Assembly (NCBI GenBank): GCA_964516845.1
Contig: CAZEXP010000001.1
Coordinates: 1 to 64,000 of the forward strand
Length of the DNA: 64,000 nt
From: JAPEKQ01 sp964516845
Lineage (GTDB): Bacteria > Joyebacterota > Joyebacteria > Joyebacterales > Joyebacteraceae
Direction of reading: 5' to 3'
A model generated the notes under the pieces. That model was not told the origin of the DNA, did no database searches, and saw only the letters and a program-made list of their open reading frames with translations. Position 1 is the stretch's first letter, and each line of letters opens with the position of its first letter. Of the stretch, positions 21,961-30,361 are shown piece after piece. Both the position numbers and the translations under genes were made by a program.

Positions 21961-22953
21961 ATGAGTCACGTGCGGGAGTTTGACAACAGCGGCCGGGACT
22001 ACGCCCGGTTGGTGGAGATACACAACGCGGTCTGGCCCGAGTGGGCCGCGACCATCGAGGGCATCAAGGTCAACGACGAGATGCGCGAGAAGAAGTTCTT
22101 CAAGCAGCGTCTCATGTGGGAGCAGGACGGCGAGGTCGTGGCGTACGCCTCGACCGGCGAGTCACCCTGGAGCTTTGAGCCCGGCAAGTACTCCGTGTTC
22201 GTCGTCGTCCACCCCGACTGGCAGCGCCGGGGGATCGGGACGAAGCTCTACGGCCACGTCATGGCCGTGCTCGAGGCGAGAGACCCGAAGCCGGCGAAGC
22301 TTGTCAGCGAGGCGCGGGAGAACCTCGAGGAGGCCATCCGGTTCCTCGAGACGCACGGCTACGAGCGGATCCAGCGACAGGAGGTCTCGCGGCTCGACCT
22401 CGAAACGTTCGACTGGGACCGCTTCAAGCCGAAGAGGGGTGGCTCGGAGCGCGCCGGTCTGATCGTGAGAACGGGCGACTGGCTCCTCGAGCATGATCCC
22501 GACGCGAAGACGAAGCTGTACGATCTCGTGTGGGCTCTCCTCCTGGATGTGCCGACGCCGGACCCGCTTACGCGGCGTCCGTTCGACGAGTGGGTCAAGG
22601 AGCTCGATCATCCCGCGTTTCTTGGCGGGTCATGGTTCATCGCGCTCGACGGCGACGACTACGTCGGGATGTCCAGCACGTGGAGAGACCTCGCAACCAG
22701 TGAGAGGCTCCATCAGGGGCTGACGGGCGTGCTGAGACCGCACCGGCGGCAGGGCGTGGCGACCGATCTCAAGATTCGCGTGAACGAGTTCGCGCGCGAC
22801 CGAGGCGCCCGCTACATCATTACGGACAACGAGGAGAACAACCCGATGTACGCGATCAATGTTCAACTCGGGTTCGTGAACATGCCGGGACTGGTCATCT
22901 TCCGGAAGATGATCGGTGTCACCGCCGAGACGACGGAGGTGAGTTGTGACTGA
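21961..22953 (+). CDS. double-GNAT acetyltransferase, paralogue 2
   Basis: A 330-residue bi-GNAT protein. The N-terminal loop is QRRGIGTKLYGHV (Gln88) following EPGKYSVFVVVHP. The C-terminal loop is HRRQGVATDLK followed by TDNEENNPMYAINVQLGF. Both acetyl-CoA loops keep the R/Q-x-x-G-x-G/A pattern, so both halves could be active. It begins 61 nt after paralogue 1 and overlaps paralogue 3 by 8 nt. The start at 21961 is in register with the paralogues; the longer upstream reading frame is non-homologous. Confidence 0.9.
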   Translation: MSHVREFDNSGRDYARLVEIHNAVWPEWAATIEGIKVNDEMREKKFFKQRLMWEQDGEVVAYASTGESPWSFEPGKYSVFVVVHPDWQRRGIGTKLYGHVMAVLEARDPKPAKLVSEARENLEEAIRFLETHGYERIQRQEVSRLDLETFDWDRFKPKRGGSERAGLIVRTGDWLLEHDPDAKTKLYDLVWALLLDVPTPDPLTRRPFDEWVKELDHPAFLGGSWFIALDGDDYVGMSSTWRDLATSERLHQGLTGVLRPHRRQGVATDLKIRVNEFARDRGARYIITDNEENNPMYAINVQLGFVNMPGLVIFRKMIGVTAETTEVSCD

Positions 22954-24004
22954 GCCGAACACTGACATCCTGATACGCGAGTTCGACTGGAGCGACGCCG
23001 ACTACGCGGCCGTTGTGGAGATCGCGAACGCGCTCGAGCCGGAGAACCCGACGTGCGTCGAGAAAATCAAGCACAGGGATGAGGCCTGGCAGAAGCAGTA
23101 CATGTTTCGCAGGATCCTGGCTGAGCTTGACGGACGAGTCGTTGCGTCGGCGAACTTCGGGGAGTCGAACTGGAGTCACGTGCCCGGGAAGTACACGCTG
23201 TATTTCTCGGTTCACCCGGAGTACGGCAACCGCGGGATCGGAACGGCCGTCTACGACTTCATCATCGGGGAGCTCAACGCCGCGGAGCCGAAGCCGACGT
23301 ACTTCGCGACGTGGATCCGCGACGACCGCGATGTAGCGATCCGCTTCGTGGAGACGCGAGGGTTCAAGGAGATCATGCGCGGCGCGTGCTCACGCCTGGA
23401 ACTCAAGGACTTCGACGGGACGCGATTCGCGGGACTTGCCGCGAAGCTCCGCGAGAGCGGGGTCGTCATCGAGCGGCTCGACCGCCTGATGGAGCGTGTG
23501 CCGGATGCTCTGAGGCGCCTCTACGATCTCGATTGGGAGGCGATGCAGGATATGCCGAACGACGATCCTCCCGTTCAGCGGAGCTTTGAGACGTATCTCA
23601 AGATCATGCAGCCGCCGGGGTTCGACCCGAGGCTGGGATATGTCGCGCTGGATGGGGAGCAGTGGGTCGGGGCGACGCTGCTCTGGCACAACCCGGCGCA
23701 GCGTGAAACGCTCGGCACCGAGATCACCGGCGTGCTGAGAACGCACCGGCGTCGGGGCATCGCGACCGCGCTCAAGGCGGTCGTGCTCGCCGACGCTCGG
23801 GATCTCGGCTATCGCGGCGTGAGAACGGAGAACGCGGCGTCGAACCCGATGTACGACATCAATCTCAACCTGGGATTCAAGCCTGAACCCGGGTGGATCG
23901 ACTATCATCGGTATCTGGATCCGTCGATGGAGCAGGTCCGCTCGCCGGAGCGGGGCAGCTTCGGCGGAGCGGGTGCCGAGACGAATACGGAGACATCATC
24001 ATGA
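22946..24004 (+). CDS. double-GNAT acetyltransferase, paralogue 3
   Basis: A 352-residue bi-GNAT protein. Compared with its neighbours the first acetyl-CoA loop has lost the leading Gln (GNRGIGTA at residues 94-101 instead of QRxGxG). The C-terminal loop is intact (HRRRGIATALK), but the later motif reads RTENAASNPMYDINLNLGF rather than TDNEENNP. The GTG at 22946 overlaps the end of paralogue 2 by 8 nt and has GGAGG just upstream. The stop overlaps paralogue 4 as ATGA. The C-terminal tail is longer and charged. Confidence 0.9.
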   Translation: MTEPNTDILIREFDWSDADYAAVVEIANALEPENPTCVEKIKHRDEAWQKQYMFRRILAELDGRVVASANFGESNWSHVPGKYTLYFSVHPEYGNRGIGTAVYDFIIGELNAAEPKPTYFATWIRDDRDVAIRFVETRGFKEIMRGACSRLELKDFDGTRFAGLAAKLRESGVVIERLDRLMERVPDALRRLYDLDWEAMQDMPNDDPPVQRSFETYLKIMQPPGFDPRLGYVALDGEQWVGATLLWHNPAQRETLGTEITGVLRTHRRRGIATALKAVVLADARDLGYRGVRTENAASNPMYDINLNLGFKPEPGWIDYHRYLDPSMEQVRSPERGSFGGAGAETNTETSS

Positions 24005-24987
24005 CGAAGAAGGCGATACAGTTGACGATCCGTCCGTTCGAGCGGACGGACGAGGAGTACGGTGAGGTCGTGCGGATCGCGGCCGGGCTCTGGCCGGACG
24101 AGGTCGAGAGCAAGGACGAGTTTCGCCACGACGACGAGAATCGCGACAGGAAGTGGTTTCACAACCGCTTCCTTGGGCGGGTCGACGGCCAGGTGGTGGC
24201 GGTCGGGACCTGCGGAGACATGTCGTGGTGCCACAAGCCGGGCAAGTACTTCGTGGAGGTCAACGTTGATCCGCAGTACCAGCGGAAGGGGATCGGCACG
24301 CGGATGTACGAGTTCATTGCGGGGGAGCTGGCAAGGCGCGAGCCGACTCAGCTGGTGACGTGGACCCGCGAGGATCATCCCGAGTACATCAAGTTCATCA
24401 CGGACCGCGGGTACGCCTTTGCGATGCGGTACGCGGTGTCCCGGCTGGCGGTGGACGAATTCGACTTCGAGCGCTGGTCCCCGGTGGTGGGGAAGGTCCT
24501 CGATCAGGGCGTGGCGATCCACAATGTTGCGGAGCTCTCGACGATCGATCCCGACTGGAAGCGGACATACTACGACCTTCAGTGGGAGCTGTTTCAGGAC
24601 GTGCCGTTCACCGATCCTCCTACACAGCAGTCGTTCGAGCAGTTCTGCAAGCGTTTCGAGAACCCCAGATTCTCGATGGAGGCGCACTGGTTTGCTCGTG
24701 AGGGGGAACGTTGCGTCGGATCGAGCGGGCTGTGGCTGTCCGGCGCCGACAAGGACAAGCTCTACACTGGATTGACCGGTGTTGTCAGGAGCCACCGCAG
24801 GCGGGCTATCGCCTCGGCGCTCAAGGTCAAGGGGATCGAGTGGGCCCGGGAACGTGGGGCTCGCGTGATAGAGACCGACAACGAAGAGAACAACCCGATG
24901 TTCGACCTGAACCTGCTGCTGGGGTTTCGCGCGGTCCCCGCGTGGTCCGAGTATCATCTCCAGGTGAACGACGCAGAGACCGCATGA
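24001..24987 (+). CDS. double-GNAT acetyltransferase, paralogue 4
   Basis: A 328-residue bi-GNAT protein. The N-terminal loop is QRKGIGTRMYEF (Gln94) after HKPGKYFVEVNVDP. In the C-terminal domain the first loop glycine is replaced by alanine (HRRRAIASALK), which may weaken acetyl-CoA binding there. ETDNEENNPMFDLNLLLGF is conserved. It starts in an ATGA overlap with paralogue 3 and ends in an ATGA overlap with the kinase gene, so translation is probably coupled. Confidence 0.9.
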   Translation: MTKKAIQLTIRPFERTDEEYGEVVRIAAGLWPDEVESKDEFRHDDENRDRKWFHNRFLGRVDGQVVAVGTCGDMSWCHKPGKYFVEVNVDPQYQRKGIGTRMYEFIAGELARREPTQLVTWTREDHPEYIKFITDRGYAFAMRYAVSRLAVDEFDFERWSPVVGKVLDQGVAIHNVAELSTIDPDWKRTYYDLQWELFQDVPFTDPPTQQSFEQFCKRFENPRFSMEAHWFAREGERCVGSSGLWLSGADKDKLYTGLTGVVRSHRRRAIASALKVKGIEWARERGARVIETDNEENNPMFDLNLLLGFRAVPAWSEYHLQVNDAETA

Positions 24988-25688
24988 CGCGAGAGAGCGT
25001 GATCGATCAGATCGCGGCAGCCATTGGCGCCGTCGAGCGTTCGCATCCGATCCGTGTGGCGGTCGACGGCGTCGGCGTTGCCGGGAAGACGGTCTTCGCC
25101 GTTGAGCTGGCTCGCGTGATCGAGCTGAGCGGACGTACGTCCGTGCGCGTGTCGATCGACGGATTTCACAACCCCGCCTCGGTTCGGAAGCGCCAGGGGG
25201 AGACCTCGCCGCGCGGATACTACGAGGACTCGTTCGACTACGAGGCGTTCGTGCGCCACGTCCTGCGGCCGCTAGGTCCCGGCGGCAGCCGCCGTGTGCG
25301 GCGCGCCGTGTTCGATTTCCGGGCCGACGCGCCGGTGGCGTCGATCGAGGAACTCGTTCCGGCGGACGGTGTCGTCGTCTGCGACGGCATATTCCTTCTG
25401 CGCCCCGAACTCAACGGGCACTGGGACTACCGCATATTCGTCGATGTGGCGTTCGATGTGGCGCTCGAGCGGGCGCTGACCCGCGACCTCGAGCTGTTCG
25501 GGTCCGAGCAGGCAGTCCGCCGGCGCTACCTGGAGCGCTACATTCCCGGTGAGAGGCACTACCTCGACATAGTGGACCCGGCGGGTCTCTCCGATGTGGT
25601 GGTCGGGAATAACGATTTCTTGAATCCAGGGGTTCGATGGTGTAGCAAGGGATGCGGGGAGGAGGACGGATGCGAAACGTCGTCGTGA
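24984..25688 (+). CDS. uridine-kinase-like P-loop kinase
   Basis: A 234-residue P-loop kinase of the uridine kinase/phosphoribulokinase superfamily. Walker A is GVGVAGKT at residues 29-36, followed by SIDGFHNP, a DSFDYEAF substrate-region motif and VVCDGIFLLRPELNGHWDY with a Walker-B-like Asp. Near the end, NNDFLNPG matches the short actinobacterial-type uridine-kinase-like proteins. It likely phosphorylates a nucleoside or another hydroxyl compound; the substrate is not certain. The start overlaps paralogue 4 (ATGA), and the end overlaps the YedF-like gene by 19 nt. The last 15 or so residues, encoded in the overlap region, look non-homologous. Confidence 0.85.
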   Translation: MTRESVIDQIAAAIGAVERSHPIRVAVDGVGVAGKTVFAVELARVIELSGRTSVRVSIDGFHNPASVRKRQGETSPRGYYEDSFDYEAFVRHVLRPLGPGGSRRVRRAVFDFRADAPVASIEELVPADGVVVCDGIFLLRPELNGHWDYRIFVDVAFDVALERALTRDLELFGSEQAVRRRYLERYIPGERHYLDIVDPAGLSDVVVGNNDFLNPGVRWCSKGCGEEDGCETSS

Positions 25689-26005
25689 TCGACGGTGAGA
25701 CCATGGGGCGCGGTTCGGATGAGCTGGGACGCACGCTGACGGCGGCCTTCCTGAGGAAGCTCGCCGCGTCGCCTGACAGCCCGGAGCGCATACTCTTCTA
25801 CAACTCCGCGGTGAAGCTTCTCGCTGAGGGGTCACCCGTGCTGGATGCGATCCAGCATCTGGAGAGCTCGGGAGTGGACCTGGTCGCGTGCGGGACGTGC
25901 GTTGAATTCTTCGATCTCAAGGGGAAGATGAAGGCAGGCAGGATCGGAAGCATGGAAGGCATCGTGGCCGACCTGATGAGGGCGGAGCGGGTCGTTACCA
26001 TCTAG
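25670..26005 (+). CDS. YedF-like DsrE-family protein (C-terminal domain only)
   Basis: A 111-residue DsrE/DsrF-fold protein that matches the C-terminal half of YedF, the sulfurtransferase-like selenium-metabolism protein. Motifs are VIDGETMGRGSDELGRTL, ILFYNSAVKLLAEGSPVLD, the CGTC pair and GIVADLMRAERVVT. The usual N-terminal TusA-like domain is absent. GGGAGGAGGA directly precedes the ATG at 25670; the ATG at 25652 would place that site inside the gene. No selD, selA or other selenium gene lies in the window. It is the last gene of the GNAT-kinase cluster. Confidence 0.8.
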   Translation: MRNVVVIDGETMGRGSDELGRTLTAAFLRKLAASPDSPERILFYNSAVKLLAEGSPVLDAIQHLESSGVDLVACGTCVEFFDLKGKMKAGRIGSMEGIVADLMRAERVVTI

Positions 26006-26097
26006 ACAAGACACGACGGCTCATCGGGCCGTCACGATACCGGTGCACGCGGGCGGCGCGGGCTGGCGAGCACGGAGCACACGGAAGGAGAGAACCA

Positions 26098-26868
26098 ATG
26101 AAGGCGTCTCTCGTTGCTGTTCTTGTTGTTGTGCTTGCCGTTGGCGCGCTCGCGACGGGCTGCATCTCGATGTCCGGGCGTACCACGATCGAGGGATCCG
26201 GCGTCGCTGCGACCGAGACCCGCACGATCGCGGAGTTCACGGGGATCTCCATCGAGGGGTCAGGCGACGCGGTCGTGCTGTTCGGTGATGAGCCTTCGAT
26301 CGTCGTCGAGGCCGACGAGAATCTCCTGGAGTACATCGAGACAGAGGTCGAGGGTAACACGCTCTATCTCAGACTCCGCCACCCGGAGAAGGGCGTGAGC
26401 TTCAGGACTCGCAGTCCGCTCCGCTACACCATCACGACACCCTCGGTCAGCGCGTTCAGCATCGCCGGCTCGGGAAGCGTGCACTGTGCGAAGCTCGCCG
26501 CGGAAGAGCTCGGCGTCGAGATCGCCGGTTCGGGCACGGTCGTGCTGAATGATATGAGGTGCGGCAAGCTTGAGATCGACATCGCCGGTTCGGGCGACGT
26601 CAGGATGAGTGGTGTCGCTGAGAGCCAGTGGATCCAGATCAGCGGCTCTGGTGATGTCGCGGCGGGGGATCTACGAACGAAGAAGACAAGGATCGACATC
26701 GCCGGCTCGGGTGACGCTACCATCTGGGCGACCGAGCGGTTGCGCGTGAGTGTCGCGGGGAGCGGTGACGTGCAGTACTACGGATCTCCCTCGCTCTCGA
26801 AGAGCATCGACGGGATGGGTTCGGTTCGTCATCTGGGCGACAAGGGAGCGGGTTCGGGCGACGTGTAA
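26098..26868 (+). CDS. GIN-domain (DUF2807) lipoprotein
   Basis: A 256-residue probable outer-membrane or periplasmic lipoprotein. The signal peptide ends in the lipobox LATGC (Cys22). The rest is the DUF2807 head domain built from about nine IAGSGD/IEGSGD-like turns about 20 residues apart, a right-handed beta-helix pattern common in FCB bacteria. Function is unknown; envelope or adhesin-like roles are suggested for the family. GGAAGGAGAGAACC precedes the ATG. Confidence 0.9.
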   Translation: MKASLVAVLVVVLAVGALATGCISMSGRTTIEGSGVAATETRTIAEFTGISIEGSGDAVVLFGDEPSIVVEADENLLEYIETEVEGNTLYLRLRHPEKGVSFRTRSPLRYTITTPSVSAFSIAGSGSVHCAKLAAEELGVEIAGSGTVVLNDMRCGKLEIDIAGSGDVRMSGVAESQWIQISGSGDVAAGDLRTKKTRIDIAGSGDATIWATERLRVSVAGSGDVQYYGSPSLSKSIDGMGSVRHLGDKGAGSGDV

Positions 26869-26890
26869 CCCGCGGAGGGAGTGCGGCGGA

Positions 26891-27307
26891 ATGGCCGATA
26901 CGAAGGACGAGCGCAGCGAGAAGTGGCGCGACAAGCTGACACCAGAGCAGTACCACGTCACGTGTGAGAGCGGCACGGAAGAGCCGTTCTCAGGAGAGTT
27001 CAACGACTACAAGGGCGACGGCACGTTCCGTTGTGTGCGATGCGGGCATGTGCTCTTCGATGGTGAGAGCAAGTTCGATTCGGGGAGCGGGTGGCCGAGT
27101 TTCTGGCAGCCCGCCGCGGACACGAGCGTGGGGACGGCGCCGGACCACTCGGGCGGACGGATCCGCACGGAGGTGGTCTGCGCGAACTGCGGCGCGCATC
27201 TCGGGCACGTCTTCGAGGACGGCCCCGATCCGACGGGGCTGCGCTACTGCATCAACTCCGTGGCTCTCGATCTCGAGGCTGATGGGGACGAGGGGAGCGG
27301 CGGTTGA
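26891..27307 (+). CDS. msrB: peptide-methionine (R)-S-oxide reductase MsrB
   Basis: Repairs R-methionine sulfoxide in oxidised proteins. The 138-residue product has two zinc CxxC pairs (CVRCG, CANCG), FDSGSGWPSFWQP, and the catalytic cysteine Cys120 in RYCINSVAL. GGAGGGAG lies before the ATG at 26891; the longer upstream frame runs into the preceding lipoprotein gene. The stop and the next start overlap by one base. Confidence 0.96.
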   Translation: MADTKDERSEKWRDKLTPEQYHVTCESGTEEPFSGEFNDYKGDGTFRCVRCGHVLFDGESKFDSGSGWPSFWQPAADTSVGTAPDHSGGRIRTEVVCANCGAHLGHVFEDGPDPTGLRYCINSVALDLEADGDEGSGG

Positions 27308-28383
27308 TGAGTGAGGCGAGCGCCGAGCGCGCCGAGTTCACACGCAGGGTTGCCATCGTCATCGCGTTGGTGCTGACGGCCGGGCTGCTGCTCGTGTTCG
27401 TGTTCAAGACCGCGAGCGTTCTCCTTATGCTGTTCGCGGCCGTGCTCCTGGCGGTCTTCTTTGACGGTGTGGCGACGTTCTTCTGCGAGCGGACCAGACT
27501 ACCGCATCTGGCGGCGCTGGGTGTCTTCGTGGTGTTGTTCCTCGGCGGGATCGTCGCTCTGTTCTGGGCGATTGGTCCGCAGGTGATCTCGCAGGTTGCC
27601 GTGCTTGGGGAGCTTCTGCCCGACGCGCTCGACCGGGGAGCGGACGCGCTCGGGCGCTACTCCTGGGGTCGCGCCGTCCTGGCGCGGTTCCCCGAGCCCG
27701 GAGAGATCGCCTCTCTGGGCCCGCAGCTCGTCGGGCCGCTCACACGGTTCTTCTCGGGGACGGCGACCGTCGTGCTCAATACGATCGTGGTCCTCGCGTT
27801 GGGTATCTACCTTGCCATAGCACCCCAGACCTACGTGAAGGGTCTTCTCAAGCTCTTTCCACCTGTCGGACGGGACCGCGGTCAGGAGGTCGCGGCCGCG
27901 CTCGGGCATGTGCTGAGACGGTGGATCGCTGGCCGTCTTGCCTCGATGCTCGTCGTCGGCGTGCTGACGGTCATCGGGCTCCTGCTCGCGGGCGTCCCAC
28001 TGGCACTCACGCTGGCGCTGATCGCGGCGCTGGCATCGTTCGTCCCGTACGTCGGACCGGTGCTTGGCGCTATCCCGGCGATCCTGGTGGCGCTGTCGGA
28101 CGATCCGGTGAAGGCTCTCTATGTCATGCTCGTGTTCGCAGTCGTACAGATCCTCGAGAACTATCTCATCACACCGCAGATAGACCAGCGGGCCGTCTCG
28201 CTTCCACCGGCTTTCCTTATCGGTGTGCAGATCCTGATGGGCGTGCTGCTCGGGGCTGGGGGCGTTCTCATGGCGACACCGCTGCTCGTCGTGATCGTCG
28301 TACTCGTGCAGATGCTCTATCTGCATGACATGTTCGGCGAGCAGGTGTGCATCCTCGGGACAGCGAAGAGGAGCGAGTCGTGA
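27307..28383 (+). CDS. AI-2E/PerM-family transporter
   Basis: A 358-residue polytopic inner-membrane protein with about eight hydrophobic segments. It has the AI-2E family signature near the C-terminus (ALIAALASFVPYVGPVLGAIPA, then ENYLITPQI and PPAFLIGVQILMGVLLGAGG). Family members have been linked to autoinducer export or ion antiport; the substrate here is unknown. It is coupled to msrB (TGATG) and to the next gene (GTGA). Confidence 0.9.
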   Translation: MSEASAERAEFTRRVAIVIALVLTAGLLLVFVFKTASVLLMLFAAVLLAVFFDGVATFFCERTRLPHLAALGVFVVLFLGGIVALFWAIGPQVISQVAVLGELLPDALDRGADALGRYSWGRAVLARFPEPGEIASLGPQLVGPLTRFFSGTATVVLNTIVVLALGIYLAIAPQTYVKGLLKLFPPVGRDRGQEVAAALGHVLRRWIAGRLASMLVVGVLTVIGLLLAGVPLALTLALIAALASFVPYVGPVLGAIPAILVALSDDPVKALYVMLVFAVVQILENYLITPQIDQRAVSLPPAFLIGVQILMGVLLGAGGVLMATPLLVVIVVLVQMLYLHDMFGEQVCILGTAKRSES

Positions 28384-29180
28384 GAGCGCTTCCGCCACGA
28401 TTCCTGGCCGGGATGATCGCGCTGGCGCCGCTTCCGGGGAGTCCCCGGTACGGGAACGACGACGCGGACATCCGGGAGAGGGCGCTTTCAAACCTGTCAC
28501 ACTACGTGGACGCCGGACTCGACGTGATCGTGCTTGAGAACAGCCACGATGTGCCGTACGTCAAGCCGCCGTTCGATGCGCGCGCGCTGTCCCTCGTGAA
28601 GGAGATCGCCGCAGAGGTCCGCGCGCGGTTCGAGGGGCCGATCGGTCTCCAGCTTCTCGAGGCGGCGAACCTCGAGGCGCTCGAGGTCGCGGCCGAGTGC
28701 GACCTCGACTTCGTGCGCGTCGAGGGGTACGTGTTTGCGCACATCGGCGGGGCCGGGCTGATCGAGGGGTGTGCGGGAGAGCTGCTGCGACTCCGGAGCC
28801 GCCTTGCGGCCGAAGGCGTGCTCGTCTTCGGCGACCTTCACAAGAAGCACTGCTCGCACGCGCTGACGGGCGACCTCGACATTGTCGATGAACTGAGACA
28901 GGCGGAGTTCTTCGATGTTGACGGCGTCATAGTCACCGGGGACAGGACCGAGGTGCCGCCCGACGCGGGCGAACTGGCCACCGTCGCCGCGGCCGCCCGC
29001 GTGCCGGTGATCGTCGGCTCCGGGATGACGCCGGAGAACATCTCCACATACATGCCCCACGCCGACGGTTTCATCGTCGGTTCCTGCCTGAGGGTGGATG
29101 GCCGCTTCATGGAGCGCCTCGACCCCGAGCGACTCGCACGGTTCGCGCGCGCGTTCCGGAAGGCCAGGAGCGCGTCGTGA
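28380..29180 (+). CDS. BtpA/SgcQ-family TIM-barrel protein
   Basis: A 266-residue protein of the BtpA family, named for a cyanobacterial photosystem I biogenesis factor but widespread in non-phototrophs. Motifs are MIALAPLPGSPRYG, VDAGLDVIVLENSHDVPY, LDFVRVEGYVFAHIGGAG, VTGDRTEVPPD and IVGSGMTPENI. The last pieces resemble phosphate-binding loops of barrel enzymes. The reaction is unknown. The GTG at 28380 overlaps the upstream stop, and the gene overlaps arfB downstream. Confidence 0.88.
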   Translation: MRALPPRFLAGMIALAPLPGSPRYGNDDADIRERALSNLSHYVDAGLDVIVLENSHDVPYVKPPFDARALSLVKEIAAEVRARFEGPIGLQLLEAANLEALEVAAECDLDFVRVEGYVFAHIGGAGLIEGCAGELLRLRSRLAAEGVLVFGDLHKKHCSHALTGDLDIVDELRQAEFFDVDGVIVTGDRTEVPPDAGELATVAAAARVPVIVGSGMTPENISTYMPHADGFIVGSCLRVDGRFMERLDPERLARFARAFRKARSAS

Positions 29181-29602
29181 TTCCGATCACACGGACCATC
29201 TCGATCGAGGACCGCGAGCTCAGCTTCGAGTTCGTGCGGTCATCCGGGCCGGGCGGCCAGAACGTCAACAAGGTCGCCACGGCCGCGCAGCTCCGGTTCG
29301 ATGCGATGGCGTCACCGTCGCTGCCCGAGCGCGTCAAGGAGCGACTCCCGAAGGTCGCCGGCCGTCGCATGACGGTCGGCGGTGTCATCGTGATCGATGC
29401 CAGACGCTACAGGACGCAGGAGAGGAACCGACAGGACGCGATCGACCGTCTGGTCAGGCTGATTCAGAAGGCGGCGGAGCGACCGAAGAGCCGACGCGCA
29501 ACGAAGCCGACGAGGGCATCGCGCGAGCGGAGACTGACGACCAAAAAACAGCGCGGGAGCCTCAAGCGGGATCGCGGATCGAAGCCGTCGACGGAGGACT
29601 AG
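29177..29602 (+). CDS. arfB: alternative ribosome-rescue factor ArfB (peptidyl-tRNA hydrolase)
   Basis: Releases stalled ribosomes lacking a stop codon. The 141-residue product has the catalytic GGQ motif at residues 26-28 (SSGPGGQNVNKVAT) and the basic C-terminal tail (RRATKPTRASRERRL, KKQRGSLKR) that enters the mRNA channel. The GTG at 29177 overlaps the btpA-like stop. Confidence 0.93.
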   Translation: MIPITRTISIEDRELSFEFVRSSGPGGQNVNKVATAAQLRFDAMASPSLPERVKERLPKVAGRRMTVGGVIVIDARRYRTQERNRQDAIDRLVRLIQKAAERPKSRRATKPTRASRERRLTTKKQRGSLKRDRGSKPSTED

Positions 29603-29644
29603 CGCCGCCGGAGGGCCTGCGGCGCGAGGTGCGGAAGGGGATCC

Positions 29645-30361
29645 ATGGACAGTTTCAAGAGCGTACTGGGAGGCATCGACGGCGGCAACGTGTTGGACGT
29701 CGCGACAGGCGCGGGAGCGTTCGTCGGCGCGCTCGCGGATTGCCTCGGGAGTTTCGATCGCATCATCGGCATCGACCCGCTGGAGTCGGCGATCGAGAAG
29801 GCACGCGAGTCCTTCAGCGACGAGCGCTTCGAGTTCTGCGTGGGTGACGCTGCAGAGCTTCCGTTCGCGGACGAGACGTTCGACACGGTGGCGATCGCCA
29901 ACTCGCTCCATCACCTCAAGCGGCTTGATGACGCCCTGGGAGAGATGCTCCGGGTTCTCAAACCGGGCGGGAAGCTCGTGGTATTCGAGATGTACCGTGA
30001 CGACCAGAGCGAGCCGCAGCAGACGCATGTCGAACTCCACCACTGGTGGGCTGCCATCGATACGTCTCGCGGCATCTATCACCGCGAGACGCACACGCGC
30101 GATGAGATCCAGGCGATGCTCGAGGTTCTGCCGTTCTCGGAGCTTGCTATCGACGACTACGTGGATGACGGCGCCGATCCGCTCGCGGCCGCGATCGTGG
30201 CGCGAGTGGAGCAGGCCATCGACGTGTACACGGAGCGGGCCGGGGAGATCGACGGAGACGGTGTTCCGGCGCTGGTGGCGCGGGGTGAAGAGCTTCGCGA
30301 GAGGCTGCACCGCGTCGGTTTCGCCGGCGCGACACACATCATCGCCGTGGGTACGAAGTAG
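29645..30361 (+). CDS. class I SAM-dependent methyltransferase
   Basis: A 238-residue methyltransferase of the UbiE/type-11 group. The SAM-binding motif I is VLDVATGAGAFVGAL, followed by the acidic loop GIDPLESAI, GDAAELPFADETFDTV and LRVLKPGGKLVVFE. The substrate is unknown. It is the last + strand gene before a convergent minus-strand exporter. The SAM it uses would be made by metK at 52.9 kb. Confidence 0.88.
   Translation: MDSFKSVLGGIDGGNVLDVATGAGAFVGALADCLGSFDRIIGIDPLESAIEKARESFSDERFEFCVGDAAELPFADETFDTVAIANSLHHLKRLDDALGEMLRVLKPGGKLVVFEMYRDDQSEPQQTHVELHHWWAAIDTSRGIYHRETHTRDEIQAMLEVLPFSELAIDDYVDDGADPLAAAIVARVEQAIDVYTERAGEIDGDGVPALVARGEELRERLHRVGFAGATHIIAVGTK

Noticed and set aside
20886..24987. 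GNAT toxins of a toxin-antitoxin type
   Set aside because: The proteins are double-domain and over 320 residues, unlike TacT/AtaT-type toxins, and there is no RHH antitoxin gene beside them.
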